Assembly (NCBI GenBank): GCA_012842395.1
Contig: DUSX01000030.1
Location: 43,874 to 107,873 of the forward strand
Length of the DNA: 64,000 bases
Reading direction: 5' to 3'
From: Bacillota bacterium
GTDB lineage: Bacteria > Bacillota > SHA-98 > UBA4971
This document shows, in pieces, positions 34,904-42,422 of this stretch. The position numbers were made by a program, and so were the translations under genes. How positions within the stretch are numbered: position 1 is the first letter of the stretch; the number at the start of each line of letters is the position of its first letter. The notes beneath the pieces are model-generated. The model was given only the letters and a program-made list of their open reading frames with translations, did not search any database and was not told where the DNA came from.

Positions 34904-35710
34904 GTGACTTCGTACTTGGAAAAGGTTGATTTTCGTCTTCCAACCGGACTTGAGGGCCGGGACCAGTACCACATCTGTTGCAAGCCAGGAGACGTTGCTC
35001 CTGCAGTGCTTGTGCCGGGCGACCAGGGTCGCGTCGGGAAAATCGTGGCCATGCTGGATGGGGCCGAGAAGAAAGCGGAGAACCGAGGGATGATTACATA
35101 TACCGGCACATACAAGGGGTGGCCTGTCTCGGTTACATCGACCGGTATGGGGGGGCCTTCCGCAGCGATCGCCTACGAGGAGCTCATAAACGTCGGCGCG
35201 AAGCTCTTAATCCGCGTCGGCAGCATGGCGGGCCTCCAACCAGAGGTTCATGAGGGCGACGTAGTCATCGCTTACGCATGCGTCCGAGATGACGGCGCCT
35301 CCCAGTACTATGTCCAGCAGAACTACCCCGCGGTCGCTTCCCCGGATGTAGTCCAAGCTTTGGTTCAATCTGCCAGGGAGCTTTCAATTCCGGTGCACGT
35401 GGGAATCAACTGGAGCCACTCGTGTTTCTACAGTCGTTCTCCTGAATACTTTCAGGCGTGGGCTAGAAAGCGTGTCACGTCCATGGAAATGGAAGGAGCA
35501 GCCCTTTTCGTCGTGGGGGCGCTGAGGGGGGTTCATTGTGGCCTCATCGGGACGTGTTTCGCAAACAGAGGCCTGCAGTCGCAGCAAGATGTGGTCGACC
35601 TATCGGTTCCGCGCATTGACAGGGAGGTGATTGAGAGGGGGGTCAGGAACTCCATCAAGATCGCGTTGGAAGCTGTCGTGAAAGCGTACACTGGTGGTTT
35701 GATTTGTTAG
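34904..35710 (+). CDS. Uridine/purine nucleoside phosphorylase (PNP_UDP_1 family)
   Basis: This 268-residue enzyme is of the nucleoside phosphorylase family, which splits nucleosides with phosphate into base and pentose 1-phosphate. Marks are VPGDQGRVGKIV (phosphate loop), STGMGGPSAAIAYEEL, RVGSMAGLQ where family members usually have a Gly-Thr-Cys/Ala-Gly turn, and the ribose-binding SMEMEGAAL. The start is GTG 34904, with GAGGTGGAG six bases upstream. Its position between a GntR regulator and an ABC importer suggests salvage of imported nucleosides, although that importer belongs to the sugar class (inference). Uridine versus purine preference cannot be read from sequence. Confidence 0.87.
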   Translation: MTSYLEKVDFRLPTGLEGRDQYHICCKPGDVAPAVLVPGDQGRVGKIVAMLDGAEKKAENRGMITYTGTYKGWPVSVTSTGMGGPSAAIAYEELINVGAKLLIRVGSMAGLQPEVHEGDVVIAYACVRDDGASQYYVQQNYPAVASPDVVQALVQSARELSIPVHVGINWSHSCFYSRSPEYFQAWARKRVTSMEMEGAALFVVGALRGVHCGLIGTCFANRGLQSQQDVVDLSVPRIDREVIERGVRNSIKIALEAVVKAYTGGLIC

Positions 35711-36163
35711 AGGGAAGGCACTCTCCGCGGACAGTCCAGCTAAGGCGAAGACAGGGTCCTGGCGGACGAGGACGATCGAGAGCGCACGGGTTCGTTGTCT
35801 GCTACTCCTAAGAATCACCTCGGTAGGGCGCTAGGGGCTTTCGTTTCTTTTCACGAGACTGCTAAAGGCGCCGATGGTCGATCCTTTGCATCACGGGGAC
35901 CCGGAGAATTCCGGCGCTCCTCCGCGCCGGATTCAGACGCGGCGCGTCGTAGGCGCTGTCACCGCGTCGTCGGTCGCCGGTCCCGCGATGGCAAGGCTCA
36001 TCCATGGCGCTAGGCAGGCCCTCGGTGCTTAGGGGCAGCGCGAAGTTATGACGGTTTGCCGAGGTGGCCCTGAGGTGGTTCTAGGAGGTCGTGTGTCACA
36101 CGGTTCTCTTCAAGTACCTGGAATGACGAGGGATAACGAAGAATGACGAGGAGGTAGCCGGCG
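35711..36163. other. Intergenic region with terminator-like hairpin and duplicated GAATGACGAGG
   Basis: A perfect 8-bp hairpin (TCCGGCGC 35910-35917, GCGCCGGA 35924-35931) followed by TTC probably ends the phosphorylase transcript. Directly upstream of the binding-protein gene, GAATGACGAGG occurs at 36121-36131 and 36141-36151, and the second copy runs into the ribosome binding site GAGGAGGT. No gene is seen. Confidence 0.6.
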
Positions 36164-37462
36164 ATGGGCATGAGAAGAACGGTGAAATGGCTTATCCTGG
36201 TTGTCATGTCCGTTATGCTCCTTGGAGTGACCTGCGGCGCGTACGGCGAGACCATCGTTACTATGACCAGCATGGCGGCGGCTCCATACAATGAAGCGTT
36301 GCCCAAGCTAGTTGAGATGTTCGAGAAACAGAACCCGGACATAAAGATCAAGGTCGAGTACTACCCGTTCACGCAATTGATGGAGATAACCGAGGTCAAG
36401 CTTGGGTCAAAAAGCTCAACGCCTGATGTTCTATTCGTGGATGGACCGCTGGTGGCTGCCTACACGTCCCGCGGCTATCTCTTGCCTCTAGACCAGTACT
36501 TCACGCAAAGTGAACAAAGCCAGTGGGTTGACGCTTCCCTAAAGGCTGCGAAAGCCGGTGGGAAGCTGATGACCGCGCCGCTTAACAACTCAACGCAAGT
36601 TCTTTTCTACAATAAGCGCATCTTCCGGGAAAACGGCATTGCGCCGCTGTCCAAGGACCCGAAAGACAGGCTCACGTGGGAGGAAGTGCTAGAACTAGCA
36701 AAGAAGCTCACCATCGACAAGAACAAGGACGGTATCCCTGAAGTTTGGGGTATATGCTTGAACCAAGTCAATAGGCCATATCAGTGCCTTGCCCTTCCGA
36801 ACTCCCTCGGAGGAAAGGGCATAAGCGACGACGGTCTGAAATCACGGGGCTACATTGACTCACCGGAGTGGGTTAAGGCGTTCACCTTCTATCAAGACCT
36901 GTTCAACAAGTACAAGGTGGCCCCCAAGGGGATAACCACCGAAGAGACGGTCAACTACTTCACGAGTGGGCGCTTGGCGATGCTGGTGGCGGGCGAGTTC
37001 AACTACAAGACGCTCCAGAATACCCCCGGCCTTGAATGGGACTACGCGCCTCACCCGTACTTTGCCGGTGGGGTCGCGGCGACTCCTACAGGAAGCTGGC
37101 ACCTGGGAATCAACAAATATACGAAGGTTCCCGATGCAGCGGCCAAGTGGGTGAAGTTCCTTACCACGGCGCCAGGGTGCGTGGAATGGTTCAAACTTGA
37201 TGGCCATCTGCCGCCGAATAAGAACTCTCTTGCCTACATAGCTTCAGATCCTCGCTTCAGCAAGTGGCCGGACGACATCTACAGGCTGGGCACCTACGAG
37301 GCGCAGAACACCGCTGTTCCGCGCCCGCTCACTCCCGGATACCTGGAATGGGAACAGGTGCTCACGCAGGCAATTGAGGACATACGTAACGGGGCGGACG
37401 TCAAGAGCACGTTAAGCTCGGCCGCTGCAAGGATCGATAGCATGCTGTTGAAGTACAAATAG
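36164..37462 (+). CDS. Sugar-type ABC transporter substrate-binding protein (family 1)
   Basis: This 432-residue secreted binding protein is of the CUT1 class. A signal peptide occupies about residues 1-28 (ends near TCGAYGE). Family-1 features include PKLVEMFEKQNPDIKIKVEYYPF, STPDVLFVDGPLVAAYTSRG and the C-terminal APGCVEWFKLDG segment. The start ATG 36164 (or the ATG two codons on) has GAGGAGGT upstream. It is the first gene of an SBP-permease-permease set. No ATPase gene is present, so a shared MsmX/UgpC-like ATPase is expected elsewhere (known for this class). The sugar is unknown; the nearby nucleoside phosphorylase hints at ribosides. Confidence 0.9.
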   Translation: MGMRRTVKWLILVVMSVMLLGVTCGAYGETIVTMTSMAAAPYNEALPKLVEMFEKQNPDIKIKVEYYPFTQLMEITEVKLGSKSSTPDVLFVDGPLVAAYTSRGYLLPLDQYFTQSEQSQWVDASLKAAKAGGKLMTAPLNNSTQVLFYNKRIFRENGIAPLSKDPKDRLTWEEVLELAKKLTIDKNKDGIPEVWGICLNQVNRPYQCLALPNSLGGKGISDDGLKSRGYIDSPEWVKAFTFYQDLFNKYKVAPKGITTEETVNYFTSGRLAMLVAGEFNYKTLQNTPGLEWDYAPHPYFAGGVAATPTGSWHLGINKYTKVPDAAAKWVKFLTTAPGCVEWFKLDGHLPPNKNSLAYIASDPRFSKWPDDIYRLGTYEAQNTAVPRPLTPGYLEWEQVLTQAIEDIRNGADVKSTLSSAAARIDSMLLKYK

Positions 37463-37596
37463 GAGGGTCCGAGAGCGTTGGACGCTCCCGCATTATGCCA
37501 TCCCGGCCCATTCAAAGCCCGCAAAGCAGTTGCTGGGGTGGCGCGAATTGACAGCTGCTAGGGGAGGTTCAACAGCCTCAGCCCCGGACACACACA

Positions 37597-37630
37597 GCGG
37601 ACAAAGCTCCCATAAGGGGGCTTTGTCCGC
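37597..37630 (+). promoter_or_regulatory. 15-bp hairpin between binding-protein and permease genes
   Basis: Arms 37597-37611 and 37616-37630 form 15 pairs (one G-U) around an ATAA tetraloop. The stem begins GCGGACAAAGC. There is no T-run; AGAGGTGATG, the ribosome binding site of the permease gene, starts three bases after the stem. It probably protects the upstream mRNA or limits read-through. Confidence 0.8.
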
Positions 37631-37645
37631 CAGAGGTGATGAGTC

Positions 37646-38524
37646 TTGCAGAACATATCAAGGAAACTTGAGGCATTTTCGCCCTACTTCTTCCTCGCGC
37701 CGGCACTCGCAGGCCTGCTTGTTTTCAGACTGTTTCCGATAGCGAATGCGCTTGTCAGTAGCTTTCAGACCACCGGTTTCTCGGGGATAGGCAACGTACG
37801 CTGGGTGGGGCTTGAAAACTACAAGTTCCTGGTGCAGGATCCAACGTTCTGGCAATCGTTCAAGGCCACGCTTCTCTTTACTCTCGTAATAAACCCCGTG
37901 CAAATATGCGCTGCCCTCATCCTTGCGTTGCTCGTGAACAGGGACGGAAAGGCGATAAACGTATTTCGCACAATATTCTTCATGCCCGTGACTGTGTCCA
38001 CGACAGTCGCGAGTGTGCTCTGGGGGTTAATGCTGAACCCGAACTCGGGTCTGATAAACTCCATGCTGGCTATGGTTGGGATAAGCCCCCAGCCGTTCTT
38101 GACCAGCTCTCGTCAGGCCATGTGGTCGATAGTTGCGTTGACGACATGGCGAGCGGCCGGATACTGGATGATCTTCATACTTGCCGGGCTTCAACAGGTG
38201 CCGACCAGCGTGTATGAGGCGTCCACCATAGATGGTGCCAACGGGCTGCAAACCTTCAGGTATATAACATTTCCTCTTTTGAAAAGAACGCTCACATTCG
38301 TCGTGGTGGCGGACACAAGCGCCAACTTCCTGCTTTTCGTCCCGATGTACCTACTGACAAAGGGCGGCCCGGCGATGTCAACTAACGTGCTGATGTACGA
38401 GGCCTTCCGAAATGCTTTCATATACGGAGACCGCGGCAAAGCCTGCGCGATCGTCGTCGTAATACTCCTCCTTGTCCTGCTGACCGTCGGACTGGAGTTT
38501 AGGCTACTGCGCTCTGAACAGTGA
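37646..38524 (+). CDS. Sugar-type ABC transporter permease, first subunit (MalF/UgpA type)
   Basis: This 292-residue permease has six membrane helices; the first is at about residues 12-32 (YFFLAPALAGLLVF). The EAA-type loop that contacts the ATPase is VYEASTIDGANGLQTFRYITFPLL. The TTG start at 37646 follows AGAGGTGATGAG just behind the hairpin. It pairs with the second permease, whose frame overlaps its end. It carries the SBP-bound sugar across the membrane; the ATPase is not encoded here. Confidence 0.9.
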   Translation: MQNISRKLEAFSPYFFLAPALAGLLVFRLFPIANALVSSFQTTGFSGIGNVRWVGLENYKFLVQDPTFWQSFKATLLFTLVINPVQICAALILALLVNRDGKAINVFRTIFFMPVTVSTTVASVLWGLMLNPNSGLINSMLAMVGISPQPFLTSSRQAMWSIVALTTWRAAGYWMIFILAGLQQVPTSVYEASTIDGANGLQTFRYITFPLLKRTLTFVVVADTSANFLLFVPMYLLTKGGPAMSTNVLMYEAFRNAFIYGDRGKACAIVVVILLLVLLTVGLEFRLLRSEQ

Positions 38525-38538
38525 GGGGTGGAGACACG

Positions 38539-39378
38539 GTGGTCGAGAGAAAGGAACACAGGATCGGGCTATACGTCGTCCTCGTCTTGTTGAGCGTATT
38601 CGCATTGGTCCCCCTGATTTGGACCTTAGTCTCGTCGCTGCAGAGCGACCAGCAGATATTCGAGAATCTGATGCCATTCTCGTGGAGAGCATTCGTTCCC
38701 GTGCGCCCCACACTCAGTGCCTATCGCGCCCTGTTCGTTGAAAAGGGCTTCGGCAGGGTTCTGGTGAATTCGTTTGTTGTGTCGTTCGCGACCCTCATCG
38801 CTGGGGTCCTCATAAACGGCATGTGTGGGTTCGCGTTTGCAGTGTTCGGTTTCCGGGGCAAGAGTCTTCTCTTTTTCCTGGTATTGGTGTCATTCATGAT
38901 ACCTTTCGAGGCCATAGCCATACCTCTCTACCAGGTCGCCAACAGGTTGCGGCTGGTGGACACCTACTGGGCGCTCATTCTTCCCTCAGTCTCAAACGGC
39001 CTCGCCATATTCCTTTTCAGGCAATTCTTCATGGGCATTCCCAAGGACTACGTTGACGCCGGCCGAATCGACGGCGCATCCTGGTGGACTGTGTTTGCCA
39101 AGATTTACATGCCTCTGGCTAAGCCGGTCACGATCAGCGCGGCTTTGATCCTCTTTCTCTTCCAGTGGGAGTCGTTTCTGTGGCCGCTGATCGCGGCGCG
39201 CGACCCGAGGCTCACGGTCATTCAGGTGGCCATCGCACAGCTAAACCAGGAGAACCTCATGATGTGGAGCCAGATGTTTGCGGCGTCCGTCCTGGCGGTC
39301 GTCGTTCCTGTGGTCCTCATCCTCCCGTTGCAGCAATACTACGTGAGCGGTGTTACGGGCGCAGGGTTAAAGGAGTGA
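38539..39378 (+). CDS. Sugar-type ABC transporter permease, second subunit (MalG/UgpE type)
   Basis: This is the second permease, 279 residues with six helices. The ATPase-contact loop reads DYVDAGRIDGASWWTVFAKIYMPL. I choose GTG 38539, which has GGGGTGGAG upstream; a GTG at 38521 that overlaps the previous stop is an alternative. With its partner and the upstream binding protein it forms an incomplete CUT1 system without ATPase. No enzyme genes follow in the operon. Confidence 0.9.
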   Translation: MVERKEHRIGLYVVLVLLSVFALVPLIWTLVSSLQSDQQIFENLMPFSWRAFVPVRPTLSAYRALFVEKGFGRVLVNSFVVSFATLIAGVLINGMCGFAFAVFGFRGKSLLFFLVLVSFMIPFEAIAIPLYQVANRLRLVDTYWALILPSVSNGLAIFLFRQFFMGIPKDYVDAGRIDGASWWTVFAKIYMPLAKPVTISAALILFLFQWESFLWPLIAARDPRLTVIQVAIAQLNQENLMMWSQMFAASVLAVVVPVVLILPLQQYYVSGVTGAGLKE

Positions 39379-39699
39379 GCGAGTGAGCAGGTGCTGGGCG
39401 CTGAGTGGCACTGAGTGGGTAGGCAGCGCGGTTGCGTCAGCAGCGCCCGATCCTGACCTGCTCGGAGGGCGCTGGGAGGCCAGTCTGTGAAGGCCAGACC
39501 TATGGTTGATAATGTGTTGTAGCCCCGGCGGCGTGTACCGCTCCCGGGGCGATATCTTCTACCGGTCACCGCTTTCCAAGCCACGCCTTCTTAGCCGCTT
39601 CAGAAAACTCTTGGGGAAAGAAGGATTTTCAGAGCCGACATCGAAAAACAAGGAATGGAATGTTAGTAGCATTAATGGCATTAAGGTGATGACGACGCG
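39379..39699. promoter_or_regulatory. Intergenic region upstream of the amino-sugar cluster
   Basis: A hairpin with a perfect outer 7-bp stem (GCCCCGG 39522-39528, CCGGGGC 39544-39550) may end the permease transcript. The stretch from 39600 to the start is AT-richer and should hold the promoter of the following regulator. GCATTAA occurs twice with a 9-base period at 39669-39675 and 39678-39684, overlapping CATTAATG, a candidate operator. Confidence 0.5.
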
Positions 39700-40461
39700 T
39701 TGAAAGCTGATGTGAAGCTTCCGCATTACCTGAGGATCAAAACTGATCTGCAGAACCGCATCCTGTCCGGGGATCTCGCACCGGGCGAGCGTCTTCCCTC
39801 TGAGGCCGAGCTGAGCCAGGAGTTCGGGGTCAGCATATCCACCATCAAGAGGGCCGTCGCCGCTCTGGTGTCGGACCACCTCCTTGACCGGACGCCCGGC
39901 CGCGGCACCTTCGTCACGAGACCCCAGAGCGCTGGCACGGAGGTGCCTTTGCGTAGCTTCCAGGAGGAAACGAGGGCCCGCGGCCTCATGCCAGGCTCCA
40001 AGCTGCTGACCTGGCAAGTCATTCAGGCGCACGGCGAGCTTGCCTGGCAACTCGACCTGCCGGAGAGCAGCGAGGTCTACTTCATTCGGAGCCTGAAAAT
40101 GGCCGAATCCGTGCCCGTGGCGCTCGAGGAAGCTTACGTTCCGTGCGCCTTTTGTCCCGACCTTCTTCAGCAAGACCTCGAGGTCTATCCGATCGAACGA
40201 TTGCTTGAGGACCGGTACCGCCTGGCGATCCTGAAGGCTTCTGAGTACATCCAGGCGCGCCTAGCGACTCCGGAGGAGGCCGCCCTGCTCGGTGCCCAGG
40301 GTGAACAGCTTGTTCTTCTTGTGGCAGACAGGACGGTTGAAGGTGTCGGGCGGCAGAGGGTGGAGTACGTCCGGACCCTGTACCGCGCCGACAGGTACAT
40401 CCTCCGCTTTCAGTTGCGGCGGTTTGCTGGAGCTTCCGACGAAAGAGGCGAGCTTGCTTGA
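39700..40461 (+). CDS. GntR-family transcriptional regulator with UTRA domain
   Basis: This 253-residue HutC-type regulator has a winged helix at residues 5-70 (motifs LPSEAELSQEFGVSISTIKRA, here cited by LPSEAELSQEF and STIKRAV) and a UTRA domain to the end. The TTG start at 39700 has AAGGTGATG eight bases upstream. Its stop overlaps the start of the kinase gene (TTGA), so both are made together. Relatives such as NagR/DasR respond to glucosamine or GlcNAc phosphates, which fits the kinase and SIS protein downstream (inference). It is the first gene of the cluster. Confidence 0.88.
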   Translation: MKADVKLPHYLRIKTDLQNRILSGDLAPGERLPSEAELSQEFGVSISTIKRAVAALVSDHLLDRTPGRGTFVTRPQSAGTEVPLRSFQEETRARGLMPGSKLLTWQVIQAHGELAWQLDLPESSEVYFIRSLKMAESVPVALEEAYVPCAFCPDLLQQDLEVYPIERLLEDRYRLAILKASEYIQARLATPEEAALLGAQGEQLVLLVADRTVEGVGRQRVEYVRTLYRADRYILRFQLRRFAGASDERGELA

Positions 40462-41504
40462 GTAACGACCCTTGCCAATCGATATCCATCGGCGTGGACA
40501 GCGGCGGCACGAAGACTGTCGGCTGTGTGATATCGTCAGACGGGGCGGTCCTCGGCCTCGGCTACGGCGGGCCGACCAATACGCTCTTTGTCCCGGACCG
40601 TGATGCGAGGCATGCGGTCAGGGAGGCGGTCCTGGGCGCCCTTAGCCGCTGCGGTCTGGCCGGCGGGGGCGGCAGCCAGGAAGCATTCCCGCAGGTGCGG
40701 GTGGTCTATCTCTCGGCTCCTGGCTTTCCGGCCGACAGCGCAGAGAGGGCCTTGAGGCCCGTGGTCCCGGAGGCGAAGATCGTCGTGGAATCCGACGCCT
40801 ATGCTGCATTCCGCGGGGCCTTGCCCCAGGGAGACGGGGTTGTGGTCCTATCTGGCACCGGTTCATTTGCCTGCGGTCGCTGGCGTGGCCGCTGGGTCAC
40901 GACCGGAGGCTGGGGGCCGCTCGTGGGCGATGAGGGCAGCGGTTACTGGATCGGCGTTGAGGCCTTGAAGGCGGTCGCGCGTGCAGTGGATGGCCGCGGG
41001 CCCGCGACCCAGCTGCGGGATATCTTCCGGCGCGCTTTACACTATTCGTTCGACAAGGAGCTGCGCCACTTCATATACAGCAACGAGCTGAACAGGCAAC
41101 GCATCGCCGGCCTGACTCTCCTTGTGACCCAGGCCGCGAAGGATGGCGACCAGGTCGCTCGCGACATCTTGGAACGTGCCGGAAAAGAGCTGGCTGTCCT
41201 CGGGTGCAGCCTGGTCGCGTGCTTGGGAGCGGAGAAGGAGCCTTGTGCGATCTCGGCCACGGGTGGAGTGATGAGGCCCGGCTCAGTCGTGTTGGAGGCA
41301 TTTCGCTCCGAAGTCGAACGCATGATGCCCCTGGCGCGGTATGTCCCAGCCCGCTTCCAGCCATGGGTGGGCGCGGCCCTCCGCGCTCTCGAGCTTGACG
41401 GGGTGAAGATCACCGACGGCCACCTCGCGAGGCTGGAACAATCGATTGTCTGCCCGGTCGAGCTGCAGCCTGCGACGCCTCTCAAACAAGGCATTGCGCC
41501 GTGA
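40458..41504 (+). CDS. N-acetylglucosamine kinase-like protein (BadF/BadG/BcrA ATPase fold)
   Basis: This 348-residue ASKHA kinase resembles mammalian-type GlcNAc kinase and bacterial MurK (COG2971). Marks are SIGVDSGGTKTVGCVI with the first phosphate loop, VVLSGTGSFACG (second phosphate loop), and WGPLVGDEGSGYWIG with the sugar-contact region. It should phosphorylate an amino sugar such as GlcNAc, MurNAc or glucosamine at C6 (family knowledge). The TTG start overlaps the regulator stop. Benzoyl-CoA reductase activators share the fold but lack this sugar region, so that role is unlikely. Confidence 0.85.
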   Translation: MSNDPCQSISIGVDSGGTKTVGCVISSDGAVLGLGYGGPTNTLFVPDRDARHAVREAVLGALSRCGLAGGGGSQEAFPQVRVVYLSAPGFPADSAERALRPVVPEAKIVVESDAYAAFRGALPQGDGVVVLSGTGSFACGRWRGRWVTTGGWGPLVGDEGSGYWIGVEALKAVARAVDGRGPATQLRDIFRRALHYSFDKELRHFIYSNELNRQRIAGLTLLVTQAAKDGDQVARDILERAGKELAVLGCSLVACLGAEKEPCAISATGGVMRPGSVVLEAFRSEVERMMPLARYVPARFQPWVGAALRALELDGVKITDGHLARLEQSIVCPVELQPATPLKQGIAP

Positions 41505-41649
41505 CACCTCGTCGTGTGATCTGGTGGCGCTCTGCGAGGTTCTGCGAGAGAGTGTGTCGCGCGAGCGGCATTGCGTGAGGTCATAGGGCCTCCCGAATCG
41601 GGCGTGGCCGAAGACCAGGTGGGGGCCGGAAAGGGGGAGCTCATAGCCT

Positions 41650-42396
41650 ATGCTGCGGGAACGGTATTCCTCGGCCCTAAGAGAGGTGCTGAGCAAGATC
41701 GACGAAACCCAGGGTCCGGCCGTAGACGCGGCCGCCTCCCTAATCGTGGAGTCCGTGGTGAACGGGGGCACGTGGAACCTCTACGATACGGGGCACATGT
41801 TGATGACGGAGGCTGTTGGGCGCGCGGGTGGCTTGATGATGGTGAGCCCCATCCGTGTCGAGGTGAGGGTGGACCACGAGTCCAGGCCGCGTGCGACCCC
41901 CCCGAACCCGAAACGGCTCTTTCTCGACCAGATCCGGGACCTCCCCGAGTACATTCTCACGCGGGCCCAGTTGGACGCGGGGGATGTCCTAATGATCGGC
42001 TCCGTATCGGGCGTCGCCGTGTTGCCGGTCGAGCTTGCCTTAAGGGCGCGGCTGATGGGCGTCAAGACCATAGGGCTCACCTCGGTGGGCGCGTCCGCGC
42101 GCATGACTCCGCAGCACCAGAGCGGACGCCGTCTTTACGAGGTGGTGGACCTCGTGCTAGACCAGTGCGTTCCGTACGGGGATGCCGTGGTGGAAGTGGA
42201 CGCGCTCGGGGGCGAGCGGATCTGTCCCGTGTCGGGCATCGCAGCCTCGTACCTCATGTGGGAGCTGCAGGCCACGGTGATCGAGCGGCTGGTCGAGCGC
42301 GGCCTGCGCCCGAGCATATACAGGAGCAATCACCTCCCTGGGGCCGATGAGTTCAATGCAACCATGCGTCGCCAGTACCTGAGGCAGGGGTACTAA
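41650..42396 (+). CDS. SIS-domain sugar isomerase-like protein
   Basis: This 248-residue protein has a SIS (sugar isomerase) fold of the UPF0309-like group. The phosphosugar-binding loop region is VLMIGSVSGVAVLPVELALRARLMGVKTIGLTS; an earlier segment GTWNLYDTGHMLMTEAVGRAGGL carries the N-terminal part of the fold. SIS proteins bind phosphosugars as isomerases, etherases or regulators. A kinase gene lies just before it, so it probably uses that kinase's product (inference). The start is ATG 41650, with AAGGGGGAG upstream. It is shorter than MurQ etherase (about 300 residues). Confidence 0.78.
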   Translation: MLRERYSSALREVLSKIDETQGPAVDAAASLIVESVVNGGTWNLYDTGHMLMTEAVGRAGGLMMVSPIRVEVRVDHESRPRATPPNPKRLFLDQIRDLPEYILTRAQLDAGDVLMIGSVSGVAVLPVELALRARLMGVKTIGLTSVGASARMTPQHQSGRRLYEVVDLVLDQCVPYGDAVVEVDALGGERICPVSGIAASYLMWELQATVIERLVERGLRPSIYRSNHLPGADEFNATMRRQYLRQGY

Positions 42397-42422
42397 GCTT
42401 CCATTTGGGTGGGAGAGACGAG